DNA of 30,459 nt from the NCBI GenBank assembly GCA_045132035.1, contig JBGURM010000009.1, positions 1-30,459 on the forward strand. Direction: 5' to 3'. The notes below the pieces were generated by a model. The model saw only the letters and a list, made by a program, of their open reading frames with translations, was not told the DNA's origin and ran no database searches. Positions 30,452 through 30,459 of this stretch are shown piece by piece. The position numbers were made by a program, and so were the translations under genes. Source of the DNA: UBA2450 sp045132035. Its GTDB lineage: Bacteria > Bacillota_I > Bacilli_A > RFN20 > CAG-826. Positions within the stretch are counted from its first letter, which is position 1, and each line of letters begins with the position of its first letter.

Positions 30452-30459
30452 AGACCTCT
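30452..30459 (-). terminator. Truncated array-type terminator at the window end
   Basis: The last bases AGACCTCT after AAA match the left arm of the terminators at 12132, 13929, 18488 and 26493. The partner arm would lie outside the window. Confidence 0.4.

Overview
The window is AT-rich DNA from a low-GC Gram-positive bacterium of the Bacillota. Strong AGGAGG-type ribosome sites, many lipobox lipoproteins, glnA-glmS and a ROK glucokinase fit an uncultured gut-type Bacilli/Erysipelotrichia/RF39-like lineage; this placement is an inference. UGA is used as a stop (for example the antitoxin gene ending at 20563), so the code is standard and not the Mycoplasma code. A pectate lyase and other secreted proteins suggest a plant-polysaccharide-rich habitat such as a gut.

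The most striking content is a family of fifteen small genes (89-100 codons), in single copies and short operons at 829-1440, 7829-8116, 11469-13868, 17689-18424 and 25233-26432. Each encodes a Nif11-like leader of about 48-50 residues ending in a Gly-Gly(-Gly) cleavage motif, as in RiPP/bacteriocin precursors. The leader is followed by a 40-50 residue Cys-rich core built like a small zinc ribbon (two CxxC pairs), with one more Cys just after the Gly-Gly. Leaders are nearly identical while cores fall into several classes. No modification enzyme, peptidase-transporter or immunity gene is visible here, so maturation would have to be encoded elsewhere.

Ten promoters share one unusual element: a direct repeat TGTGRCA-N4-TGTGRCA (11-bp period) placed 5 nt upstream of a TATGAT-like -10 box. 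Nine serve the small genes. The tenth drives, divergently from one of them, a secreted serine hydrolase and a lipoprotein (8297-11391). The cassettes are separated by near-identical intrinsic terminators. A precursor remnant (25061-25141), an approximately 86-bp duplicated hairpin element (25575-25660, 26493-26578) and a relic terminator/gene end (25744-25810) indicate recombination in the array.

Layout: 126-554 TerB-like protein; 829-1440 precursor pair; 1581-7644 secreted and lipoprotein block with a PL9 pectate lyase; 7829-11391 divergent precursor/hydrolase unit; 11469-13868 seven precursors in three transcripts; 13988-17456 secreted protein and two related lipoproteins; 17689-18424 two precursors facing each other; 18593-20811 RhuM and a Phd/YefM antitoxin with a ParE-GNAT fusion; 20812-21282 non-coding but structured; 21283-21690 Sel1/TPR-like protein; 21760-24878 glnA-glmS; 25061-26432 three precursors plus debris; 26587-26662 tRNA-Ala(CGC); 26699-30294 phosphodiesterase, hypothetical, two membrane proteins and a ROK glucokinase. 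The last bases (30452-30459) start another copy of the array-type terminator, so similar material may continue beyond the window.
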